A DNA stretch of 11,298 nt, taken from NCBI GenBank assembly GCA_039194665.1, contig JBCCVW010000158.1, positions 1-11,298 on the forward strand, read 5' to 3'. A program made the translations under genes and the position numbers. The DNA is from JABSQH01 sp039194665. Its GTDB lineage: Bacteria > Actinomycetota > Acidimicrobiia > Acidimicrobiales > Ilumatobacteraceae. The notes beneath the pieces are model-generated. The model was not told the DNA's origin. It saw only the letters and a program-made list of their open reading frames with translations, and did no database searches. Positions 1 to 6,427 of this stretch are shown one piece after another. Positions within the stretch are counted from its first letter, which is position 1. Each line of letters opens with the position of its first letter.

Positions 1-33
1 CGGGGATGACGGGCACGTGACCCGTCATCCCCG
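1..33. terminator. Perfect 13-bp hairpin, probable terminator
   Basis: The arms CGGGGATGACGGG (1-13) and CCCGTCATCCCCG (21-33) are exact reverse complements around a 7-nt loop. No T-run follows on either strand, which is common for terminator hairpins in high-GC actinobacteria. It lies 78 nt beyond the stop codon of the minus-strand MMPL gene, so it could end that transcript, or one arriving from the left of the window. A smaller 5-bp hairpin (63-67 with 73-77) lies closer to the MMPL stop and may contribute. The rest of 34-110 shows no gene. Confidence 0.65.
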
Positions 34-110
34 CGGTTGACAGTCGACGTGTTCGCGAACTCCGGCGGTAGGCGCCGCAAGTCCCCGGCCGTTCGGAACA
101 GCGGCGGCGG

Positions 111-2384
111 TTACGGGGCGCCGACGAGCTCGCGATCGTCGTCGAGTCCGTCGTCCAGCTTGTCGTCGAACTCTGCGTCGATCTCCGCGTTGCCGGCGTC
201 GTCATCACCGACGTCGGGCTCGGCGTCGATGTCGATGTTCGGCAGCAGCCGATCGAGCCAGCCGGGCAACCACCAGTTGGCGTCGCCCATCAACTTCATC
301 ATCGCCGGGACCAACACGATGCGCACGATGGTCGCATCGACGAGGATCGCCGTCGCCAAACCAAGGCCCATCATCTTGATGATCGGGTCGTCGCCGAGCA
401 CGAAGCCAGCGAACACGGCGATCATGATGAGCGCCGCCGAGGTGATCACTCGTGCGGTCGTCGCCAAGCCGGTGATCACCGCACGGTCGTTGTCGCCGTT
501 GCGCAAGTACTCCTCACGCACTCGCGAGAGCAGGAACACCTCGTAGTCCATCGACAGTCCGAACAGCACGGCGAACATGAACATCGGGATGAACGACACG
601 ATCGGCACGGTCGACTCCAGCCCGATCAGGCCCTTGGCCCAACCCCACTGGAACACCATCACCAGCACGCCATACGCCGCGCCGATGCTCAAGAGGTTGA
701 GGAGCGCAGCCTTGGCGGCGACCACCACCGAACGGAACACCGCCGTCAGCAAGAGGAACGACAGGCCGACCACGGCGGCGATGAAGATCGGGAGGCGATC
801 GCTGATGCGGCCCGCAACGTCGCCGAAGTTGGCGGTTGCACCGCCGACGTGCGCAGTTGCCTGCGTGCCGTCGAGCACCTCGTCGAACACATCGCCGCGC
901 AACCGCTGCACGGTGTCGAAGGTCGCCGCGTCCTGCGGCGCGCTCGTCGGAATCGCCACGATGCTCGCCACGCCAGCGTCGGCGTCGAACTCCGCCGGCG
1001 CCACGTCGGCGATGCCCGGGTCTGCGGCGATCGCCGCCGAGAGATCGTCGACCAGCTCGCCGGCCTGTGGATCAGCCGACACGTCGACGGCGATCACCAA
1101 CGGACCGTTGGTCCCGGGCCCGAAGCCTTCGGCGACGAGGTCATATGCCCGGCGCTGCGTCATCGACTCCGGACTCGTACCGGCGTCGGGGAAGCCGAGC
1201 TGCAGGGCGAGGACCGGCGCTGTGAGCGCGAGCAACAGCACCGTCACGCCGATCGCATACGGCCACGCGTGGCGCGACACATGCCGCCCCCAACGCTCCC
1301 ACCGGGCACTGACGGTTCCCGTGGAGTGGCGGCGATGGATACCGATGCGGTTGATCCAGCCGCCGACAAGACCGAGAAAGGCCGGCAACAGCGTGATCGA
1401 CGCAATCACCATGATGGCGACGATCATCGAGGTGGCGATACCCGCCGCGGTCATGAACGGCACACCGGCAACGCCGAGGCCGAGGATGGCGATCACGACG
1501 GTACCGCCGGCGAAGACCACCGCCTGTCCTGCGGTGGCAACCGCCCGGCCGGCGGCGTCGGCGACGGGGTGTCCGTCGGCCAGGTATTCGCGGTGACGGG
1601 TGACGAGGAACAGCGCGTAGTCGATGCCCACGCCGAGGCCGATCATGCTGGCCATCTGCGGCGCCCAGCTCGGCACATCGACGAGGTAGGCCACGAGCGC
1701 CATCGCGCTGATCCCGAGCAGCAACCCGAAGATCGCCATCCCGATCGGTAGACCCATGGCGATCACCGAACCGAATGCCAGCAACAGAATCACCACCGCT
1801 GCAGCGATGCCGATGAGCTCGGCGGTGCCGGTCTCGCCTCCGTCGAAAGAGCTGTACAGATCGCCGCCCGCTTCGATCTGCAGCGGTGACGTCGCGCCGA
1901 GCTCTTCGAGTGCCGCTTCGAGGTTCTCGAGGTCGCCCACGTCGAGGTCTTCGAGTACCGGGTATTGGACCATCAGCAACGCCACGTCGCCGTCGGGCGA
2001 GATCATCCCGTCAGCGACCAACGGGTCGCCGCTCGCCGCTGCGCCGGCGGGGTCCGTCGTCGCCAACACGTTCGGCAGCGTTGCGATCTCCTGCTGCACC
2101 TCGGCGAGCGCAGCCTGCGACGCGACCGAGTCGTAGAACGAGGTTCCGTCACCTGCCGCCATGACGACCTGCGCAGTCAGACCGGCGCGATCCGACGATG
2201 CCGACTCGAGCAACTCGGTGGCTCGCTGGCTGTCGAGGCCCGGCACCTCAAAGGAGTCTTCGAGGTCGCGGCCGAGCGTGGACGACGCAACAACGACGGC
2301 GACGGCGACCACAACCCACGCGCCGATCACCACCCAGGGGCGACCTGCCGAGAATCGGCCGAGGCGATACAACAACGCAGACAT
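111..2384 (-). CDS. MMPL/RND-family membrane transporter
   Basis: This is a 757-residue inner-membrane exporter of the MMPL branch of the RND superfamily. Such proteins use the proton gradient to move lipids, antibiotics or other hydrophobic substrates outward. The layout is the family's duplicated one: TM1 (about residues 16-35), an extracytoplasmic domain, a TM block, a second extracytoplasmic domain and a second TM block. Both signature repeats are present, GIDYALFL (D255-Y256) and SMDYEVFL (D613-Y614). They match the Asp-Tyr pairs that form the proton relay in mycobacterial MmpL3 (D256-Y646 and D645-Y257), so the pump looks functional. The last 42 residues form a tail with 18 Asp/Glu. The ATG at 2384 is preferred over the GTG at 2390 because AAGGAG lies 7 nt upstream of the ATG but only 1 nt from the GTG. 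The gene is divergent from a DesK/NarL two-component pair that probably regulates it. The substrate cannot be told from sequence. Confidence 0.93.
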   Translation of the reverse strand: MSALLYRLGRFSAGRPWVVIGAWVVVAVAVVVASSTLGRDLEDSFEVPGLDSQRATELLESASSDRAGLTAQVVMAAGDGTSFYDSVASQAALAEVQQEIATLPNVLATTDPAGAAASGDPLVADGMISPDGDVALLMVQYPVLEDLDVGDLENLEAALEELGATSPLQIEAGGDLYSSFDGGETGTAELIGIAAAVVILLLAFGSVIAMGLPIGMAIFGLLLGISAMALVAYLVDVPSWAPQMASMIGLGVGIDYALFLVTRHREYLADGHPVADAAGRAVATAGQAVVFAGGTVVIAILGLGVAGVPFMTAAGIATSMIVAIMVIASITLLPAFLGLVGGWINRIGIHRRHSTGTVSARWERWGRHVSRHAWPYAIGVTVLLLALTAPVLALQLGFPDAGTSPESMTQRRAYDLVAEGFGPGTNGPLVIAVDVSADPQAGELVDDLSAAIAADPGIADVAPAEFDADAGVASIVAIPTSAPQDAATFDTVQRLRGDVFDEVLDGTQATAHVGGATANFGDVAGRISDRLPIFIAAVVGLSFLLLTAVFRSVVVAAKAALLNLLSIGAAYGVLVMVFQWGWAKGLIGLESTVPIVSFIPMFMFAVLFGLSMDYEVFLLSRVREEYLRNGDNDRAVITGLATTARVITSAALIMIAVFAGFVLGDDPIIKMMGLGLATAILVDATIVRIVLVPAMMKLMGDANWWLPGWLDRLLPNIDIDAEPDVGDDDAGNAEIDAEFDDKLDDGLDDDRELVGAP

Positions 2385-2391
2385 GAACACT

Positions 2392-2397
2392 CTCCTT
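2392..2397 (-). promoter_or_regulatory. Ribosome binding site of the MMPL gene
   Basis: AAGGAG, read on the minus strand, lies 7 nt before the ATG at 2384. It decides the start, because the longer GTG start at 2390 would leave only one base between the site and the codon. Confidence 0.75.
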
Positions 2398-2432
2398 CAG
2401 GGGGCGGAAACCCGACCGGCGTCGGGCGTGCT

Positions 2433-2467
2433 CCATCGTCTCGATGGCCGATGGCGAAGACATCGGC
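2433..2467. promoter_or_regulatory. Candidate operator: overlapping inverted repeats of CGATGG
   Basis: Two adjoining inverted repeats sit in the spacer between the divergent pump and sensor-kinase genes. CCATCG-TCT-CGATGG covers 2433-2447, and GCCGATG, 7 nt, CATCGGC covers 2447-2467. The half-site CGATGG therefore occurs at 2433-2438 (reverse), 2442-2447 and 2449-2454 (forward), with a near copy at 2461-2466 (reverse). NarL-family regulators often bind short inverted half-sites, so this could be the binding site of the regulator encoded at 3704-4354. The repeats are visible; their role is inferred. Confidence 0.4.
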
Positions 2468-2547
2468 ACGACGGGCGGTTGACGACTGGCCGATCGTGCG
2501 AGGCCGGCATCAGTCTTTCGGCTGATCCCCCACGGCGCAGCGCCTCC

Positions 2548-2553
2548 TAGCCT
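2548..2553 (+). promoter_or_regulatory. Candidate -10 box (TAGCCT) of the kinase-regulator operon
   Basis: TAGCCT fits the actinobacterial TANNNT -10 pattern and lies 8 nt before the GTG at 2562. A transcript would then begin at or next to the start codon (leaderless). GGAGG at 2555-2559 ends only 2 nt before that GTG, too close to be a normal Shine-Dalgarno site for it. No convincing -35 box is seen at 17-18 nt spacing. Confidence 0.4.
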
Positions 2554-2561
2554 CGGAGGTC

Positions 2562-3707
2562 GTGAAGGGCGTGCTGCGCTCAATGTTCTCGCAACCGGCG
2601 ATCGCCGACCCGCCGCGCCGTGTGTGGCGCGACTGGGTGCTGCTCGGCGCGGTGTACGCGGCGGCGATGCTCGAGACCGCGCTGCGTACCGACATGGTCT
2701 GGCGGGTGCCGTCGTTCATCCTGGCGCTCGCCATCGGACCGACGGTGCTGTTTCGCCGCACCCATCCGCTCCCCGCCCTGGCGATCGCCTTCGGCGCGGT
2801 TGCGGCGGTCGACGTCGCGGCGTTGATTGCCAACGTCGAGTGGGAGGGCCACTACTCGATGGCCTTCTTGCTCACGCTCCCGTATGCGGTATTCCGTTGG
2901 GGTTCGGGACGCGACGGGGCGCTGTCGTTGCTCGTGCTGCTCCTGCCCACGGTTCTCGGCGCACTCGGACAGCCCAACCCGGTTGGCAATGCGTTCGGCG
3001 GGGCGGTGATCGTGCTGCTCTCAGCGTTGTTGGGCGCGGTCGTTCGCTACGAGTTCGACCTCATGCGGCGGCGGGTGGACGACGCCCGAACTGAACAGCG
3101 CGAGGAGATCGCCCGCGACCTCCACGACACGGTCGCCCACCACGTGTCGGCGATCGCCGTCCAGGCGCAAGCGGGGCGCGCGGTGGCGGCGAACGACCCG
3201 CTGACGGCCGTCGACACCTTGGCCGTCATCGAAGAGGAGGCCTCGCGCACGCTCGCCGAAATGCGCGAGATGGTCGCTGCCTTGCGTAGCGACGACGATC
3301 AGGTCGCGCTCACTCCCACTGCGGGTGTCACCGACATCGAACAGCTGGTGACAACCACGCCTGGTTCATTGCCGGTGCAGATCGACCTGCGCGGCGACCT
3401 CGACGATCTGCGCCCCGCGGTGAACTCGGCCCTGTATCGCCTTGCCCAAGAGTCGATCACCAACGCCCGCCGGCACGCCAAGAACGCGTCGACGGTCGAG
3501 GTCGTGGTCAACGGGGAAACCGATTGCCTGCGGCTCACGGTGTCGGACGATGGCGACACCAGCGGCGCCACCGGACCAGCGGGACACGGCCTGATCGGTA
3601 TGGCCGAGCGGGCCAAGTTGCTCGGCGGATCGTTCCGCGCCGGCATCGACCGCTCCAAGGGCTGGACAGTCGAAGTCGTATTGCCCCGCGAGGGAGCTCG
3701 GGCATGA
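2562..3707 (+). CDS. DesK/NarL-type sensor histidine kinase
   Basis: This is a 381-residue membrane sensor kinase. The N-terminal half (about residues 20-165) is a run of hydrophobic segments with short loops, so the signal is probably sensed within the membrane. Next comes a HisKA_3 dimerisation domain with EIARDLHDTVAHH, where H188 is the expected autophosphorylation site. The C-terminal HATPase domain has an N-box (ESITNARRH, N301) and a glycine-rich GHGLIGM loop (G341-G343). It overlaps the following regulator gene by 4 nt (ATGA), so the two are translationally coupled and form one pair. The GTG start at 2562 is supported by a TANNNT box 8 nt upstream; a GTG at 2571 or an ATG at 2583 are alternatives that change only the extreme N-terminus. 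The family includes LiaS- and DesK-like kinases that respond to membrane or cell-wall stress. Such a role here, with the divergent MMPL pump as target, is inferred. Confidence 0.92.
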   Translation: MKGVLRSMFSQPAIADPPRRVWRDWVLLGAVYAAAMLETALRTDMVWRVPSFILALAIGPTVLFRRTHPLPALAIAFGAVAAVDVAALIANVEWEGHYSMAFLLTLPYAVFRWGSGRDGALSLLVLLLPTVLGALGQPNPVGNAFGGAVIVLLSALLGAVVRYEFDLMRRRVDDARTEQREEIARDLHDTVAHHVSAIAVQAQAGRAVAANDPLTAVDTLAVIEEEASRTLAEMREMVAALRSDDDQVALTPTAGVTDIEQLVTTTPGSLPVQIDLRGDLDDLRPAVNSALYRLAQESITNARRHAKNASTVEVVVNGETDCLRLTVSDDGDTSGATGPAGHGLIGMAERAKLLGGSFRAGIDRSKGWTVEVVLPREGARA

Positions 3708-4354
3708 GCATCCGGGTACTCGTTGCCGACGATCAAGAACTGGTCCGTCGAGGTCTGGCGATGATTCTCGATGCGCAACCCGACATCGACGTGGTCGCCG
3801 AAGTGACGAACGGCCGCGAGGCCGTTGAGCGCGCCGAACATCTGCGGCCCGATGTGAGCCTGCTCGACATCCGTATGCCCGAGATCGATGGGATCGAGGC
3901 CACTCGTCGGCTCGCCGGCCCTGACGTCGACGACCCGCTGGCGGTGGTGGTGATCACCACCTTCGACCTCGACGAGTACGTGCATGGCGCGCTGAAGGCT
4001 GGCGCCCGCGGGTTCCTCCTCAAAGACGCCGGCCCGGAGCTGCTCACGCAGGCGATCCACGCCGCCGCTTCTGGCGATGCATTGATCGCGCCGAGCGTGA
4101 CTGCCCGCCTCCTCGAGGAGTTCGCCGGAAACGACCGTCGAGCGCGGCTGCAGCCGATCGAACCGCTCACCGAACGCGAGGAACAGGTGCTGCTCACGGT
4201 GGCCCGAGGACGCACCAACGCCGAGATCGCGAGCGACCTGTACATCAGCTTGAGCACCGTGAAGACGCATCTCGCCAGCCTGATGAGCAAACTCGGAGCC
4301 CGCAACCGCGTCGAAATTGCGATGTGGGCGTACGAGACCGGCCGCGTGAGCTGA
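3704..4354 (+). CDS. NarL/FixJ-family response regulator
   Basis: This 216-residue regulator is the partner of the upstream kinase. The receiver domain (about 1-120) has the acidic pair D9-D10, the phospho-acceptor D55 in LLDIRMP, the switch Thr in ITTFD (T85) and K107 in FLLKDAG. The LuxR-type helix-turn-helix domain (about 150-210) begins LTEREEQVLL and contains TNAEIASDLYISLSTVKTHL, so this is a DNA-binding transcription factor. The ATG at 3704 overlaps the kinase stop codon by 4 nt, with an AGGGAG-type ribosome site 7 nt upstream. A longer in-frame reading upstream would run into the kinase gene and adds no domain. All key residues are intact. The likely target is the divergent pump promoter, with possible autoregulation, which is inferred from position. 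Confidence 0.94.
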   Translation: MSIRVLVADDQELVRRGLAMILDAQPDIDVVAEVTNGREAVERAEHLRPDVSLLDIRMPEIDGIEATRRLAGPDVDDPLAVVVITTFDLDEYVHGALKAGARGFLLKDAGPELLTQAIHAAASGDALIAPSVTARLLEEFAGNDRRARLQPIEPLTEREEQVLLTVARGRTNAEIASDLYISLSTVKTHLASLMSKLGARNRVEIAMWAYETGRVS

Positions 4355-4374
4355 GCGCTGTTGCCCGAACGCGA

Positions 4375-4408
4375 CGACTGGGATCTCGCTCTGGCGAGAC
4401 CCCAGTCG
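4375..4408. terminator. Bidirectional hairpin terminator between convergent genes
   Basis: Two 15-nt arms (4375-4389 and 4394-4408) pair with a single A/C mismatch around a TCTG loop. The hairpin lies between the stop of the NarL-type regulator (4354) and the stop of the minus-strand YHYH gene (4423), where one structure can serve both transcripts. Neither side has a T-run. Confidence 0.75.
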
Positions 4409-4422
4409 GTGGGAGTACATGG

Positions 4423-5571
4423 TCAGCTGTTCGTCGGGGGCGCACCGTCGGCGGGCGCGCCGCCGCGACCGCCCGGAGGTGGACCGGCGGCGCCATCGGG
4501 AGCGCCCGCTGGGGGTGCACCACCGCCTGTGCCACCGCCGGCAACCTCACCCATGAGGCAGCGCGTGATGTACGGGTACTCGTCGGTCACGACGTAGGCG
4601 TATTCGCCGTCGATCTCGATGCCGTTGCACTCGTCGAGGTCGCCACTCCCCTCGACGTATTCCCAGTCGGAGGTGTACGTGCCATCGGGGCTGGTGCCGT
4701 CGATGTCGACGGTGTCGCCGCCAGCAGGACCGCTGGCCAGGCAACCGGTACCCGTTCGAGCGTCGTCAACCAGCTGATAGCTCGACGTGTACGCCCCGGA
4801 CACCGAGGCGTAGATCAGATACCCGTCCGCTGCGAATCCGACGTGGACGAGATCGTCACCCGAGCCGGCCACTTCGACCAGCAGTTCCGAGAGACCGTGG
4901 TAGTGGTACTCGCCGTCGGGCTGCACGTGAGCGTTGTTGAAGTCGAGACCGAGGTCGTAGGTGTCTTGCAGCGCTTCGACTCGGTACAGCTCGCCGCTCT
5001 CGCAGGTCACGGTCTCGGCGGTTCCCGGCTCGAACTTCACGCCGTTGACAGCGACGCCGATCTCGCGGACCTCGGTCGGTTCGCCGCTCCACGTGCCCTC
5101 GAGGGGATAGGTGAAGCTGGAGTCCTGTTCGCTGATGGCGTTCGGGTTCCCTGCGTTGGGAAACTCGCCGGTCTCGTGGTTCGGCAACGCGTTCGCCTCG
5201 ATGAGGCGGGTGTCGCCATCGATGGTGACCGTGGTGACCGTGCCGAAGTTGTCGTCGACAAGGGTGTACTCGTCGAGGTAGTCGGACTCGCCGCCGCTGC
5301 CGTCGACCGTCGCAGTCTCATCCTCGTGGGAATGGTCGGCGTCGTCGTGAGAGTGGTCGGCGTCGTCATGGGAGTGGTCGGCGTCGTCGTGCTCGTCGCT
5401 CACACCGGCGTCTGACGTCACACCATCGGATGCCACTCCGTCGTCGGCGACTGCCGCTGCTGTGTCGTCAAGGGTGGTGTCGTCGGCGGCGTCGTTGTCG
5501 GTTCCACAGGCGGCGAGCCCGATGCTCAGGCTCGCCGCCACAATCACTGGGAGGTGTCGTATCGGGGACAT
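4423..5571 (-). CDS. YHYH-domain lipoprotein with His/Asp-rich repeat
   Basis: This is a 382-residue exported lipoprotein. The ATG at 5571 gives a short basic N-terminus, a hydrophobic core and the lipobox LAAC, with C22 as the lipidated cysteine. Longer in-frame starts (for example the GTG at 5649) would bury this signal. No good ribosome site precedes the ATG. After the signal come an acidic Asp/Ala linker, three copies of DDADHSH-type repeats that could bind metal, and the YHYH domain. The defining motif is at Y222-H223-Y224-H225 in GEYHYHG. Conserved Gly, Trp and Cys positions flank the motif. The C-terminal ~40 residues are almost entirely Gly, Pro and Ala. YHYH proteins are widespread in marine and environmental bacteria and their function is not established. 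The gene is divergent from an OmpR-type regulator, 127 nt away, which suggests that regulator may control it. Confidence 0.88.
   Translation of the reverse strand: MSPIRHLPVIVAASLSIGLAACGTDNDAADDTTLDDTAAAVADDGVASDGVTSDAGVSDEHDDADHSHDDADHSHDDADHSHEDETATVDGSGGESDYLDEYTLVDDNFGTVTTVTIDGDTRLIEANALPNHETGEFPNAGNPNAISEQDSSFTYPLEGTWSGEPTEVREIGVAVNGVKFEPGTAETVTCESGELYRVEALQDTYDLGLDFNNAHVQPDGEYHYHGLSELLVEVAGSGDDLVHVGFAADGYLIYASVSGAYTSSYQLVDDARTGTGCLASGPAGGDTVDIDGTSPDGTYTSDWEYVEGSGDLDECNGIEIDGEYAYVVTDEYPYITRCLMGEVAGGGTGGGAPPAGAPDGAAGPPPGGRGGAPADGAPPTNS
5324..5386 (-). repeat. Three tandem 21-bp repeats encoding His/Asp heptads
   Basis: The units 5324-5344, 5345-5365 and 5366-5386 are nearly identical and in frame. 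On the minus strand each encodes a heptad such as DDADHSH. A diverged partial copy continues to about 5400. The repeat lies between the lipobox and the YHYH domain. Alternating His and Asp resemble metal-binding stretches in periplasmic zinc- or copper-handling proteins; that reading is inferred. Repeat number could vary between strains by slippage. Confidence 0.85.
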
Positions 5572-5685
5572 GCCGGCATCGTCGACATCCACGCTGGGAG
5601 ATCGCTGAGAGCCGCCGGAGAGGTTGCCCCGAATACGCCGAGCGACCACCCACCACGTTCACAGGAAACTCCAAGGTTGGTGCCC

Positions 5686-5691
5686 TACCGT
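5686..5691 (+). promoter_or_regulatory. Candidate -10 box (TACCGT) of the OmpR-type regulator
   Basis: TACCGT matches TANNNT and ends 7 nt before the GTG at 5699. There is no Shine-Dalgarno sequence in between. This fits a leaderless transcript starting at that GTG, and it supports 5699 as the start over a TTG at 5624. No clear -35 box at standard spacing was found. Confidence 0.45.
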
Positions 5692-5698
5692 CGTCGGT

Positions 5699-6424
5699 GT
5701 GCCGCCGGCCGATGAACTTCCCGCTCCACGGCGCTCCGATGGAGGTGCGCCCAGAATTTTGGTGGTCGACGACGAGGAGGTGCTGCTCGACCTGTTGCGC
5801 GATGCCCTGCGTTTCGCTGAATACGACGTAACGACCGCGGCGAACGGGTTCGATGCGTTGCGTGCGGCGGCCGAGCATCAGCCCGATCTGGTGATTCTCG
5901 ACGTCAATCTGCCCGACCTCGACGGATTCGAAGTGTGTCGCCGGCTCCGGGCCGATGGCGACGACGTCCCGGTGATCTTTCTGACCGCGCGCGACACCTC
6001 CGACGACCTGCGAACGGGGTTCACCCGCGGTGGCGACGACTACCTCACCAAACCGTTCAGCCTCGACGAGCTGAACATGCGGATGCAGGCAATCCTCCGC
6101 CGCCGGCTCACGAGCAGAACGACAAGTGCTCCACTGCGCAGCGGCGACGTGGTGATGGACGACGAGCAGCACCGCGTGTGGGCCGGCGATGTCGAACTCG
6201 ATCTCTCCCCGACCGAGTACCGGCTGTTGCACTACCTGCTCGTGAACCAGGGCCAGGCACTGTCGAAGGCACAGATCCTCGACCACGTATGGCACTACGA
6301 CTTCGGCGGCGACGCATCCGTGGTCGAAACCTACGTCAGTTATCTACGGCGAAAGTTGGCCGACCGGAGTGCCCAGATCCACACGATCCGCGGCGTCGGC
6401 TACACGATGCGACCCCCGGAGTGA
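5699..6424 (+). CDS. OmpR/PhoB-family response regulator
   Basis: This 241-residue regulator is paired with the kinase that follows 3 nt later. About 17 residues of unstructured N-terminus precede the receiver domain, which starts at RILVVDDEE. It has the acidic pair D24-D25, phospho-acceptor D68 in LVILDVNLPDLDGF, T96 in FLTARD and K118 in YLTKPFS. The winged-helix DNA-binding domain fills the last ~95 residues, with LSPTEYRLLHYLL, ETYVSYLRRKL and the terminal IRGVGYTMR. The GTG at 5699 follows a TANNNT box by 7 nt; a TTG at 5624 would add 25 residues that match no domain. OmpR-type factors usually bind tandem direct repeats near their targets. The divergent YHYH lipoprotein promoter in the 127-nt spacer is the obvious candidate target (inferred). 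Confidence 0.93.
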   Translation: MPPADELPAPRRSDGGAPRILVVDDEEVLLDLLRDALRFAEYDVTTAANGFDALRAAAEHQPDLVILDVNLPDLDGFEVCRRLRADGDDVPVIFLTARDTSDDLRTGFTRGGDDYLTKPFSLDELNMRMQAILRRRLTSRTTSAPLRSGDVVMDDEQHRVWAGDVELDLSPTEYRLLHYLLVNQGQALSKAQILDHVWHYDFGGDASVVETYVSYLRRKLADRSAQIHTIRGVGYTMRPPE

Positions 6425-6427
6425 TCG

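Noticed and set aside
37..2164. Several long plus-strand open frames opposite the MMPL gene
   Set aside because: They are low-complexity Arg/Ser/Pro/Ala translations typical of antisense frames in GC-rich DNA, and the minus-strand MMPL protein is clearly the real gene.
2479..2484. TTGACG as a -35 box for the kinase operon
   Set aside because: No TANNNT-like -10 box lies 16-19 nt downstream, and the better -10 candidate at 2548 is much too far away.
3299..4420. A 373-codon minus-strand open frame opposite the NarL-type kinase and regulator
   Set aside because: It overlaps two intact genes with all catalytic motifs on the plus strand and matches no family; it is a shadow frame.
5324..5400. 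Tandem repeat considered as a CRISPR or other array
   Set aside because: The units abut without spacers, are 21 bp, stay in frame and encode a His/Asp heptad within the lipoprotein.
5572..5649. Longer GTG start for the YHYH lipoprotein
   Set aside because: It would put 26 polar residues ahead of a clear lipoprotein signal peptide, which must be N-terminal.
5624..5698. Longer TTG start for the OmpR-type regulator
   Set aside because: The extra 25 residues match no domain. The GTG at 5699 has a well-placed TANNNT box, and the receiver domain starts only after that point.
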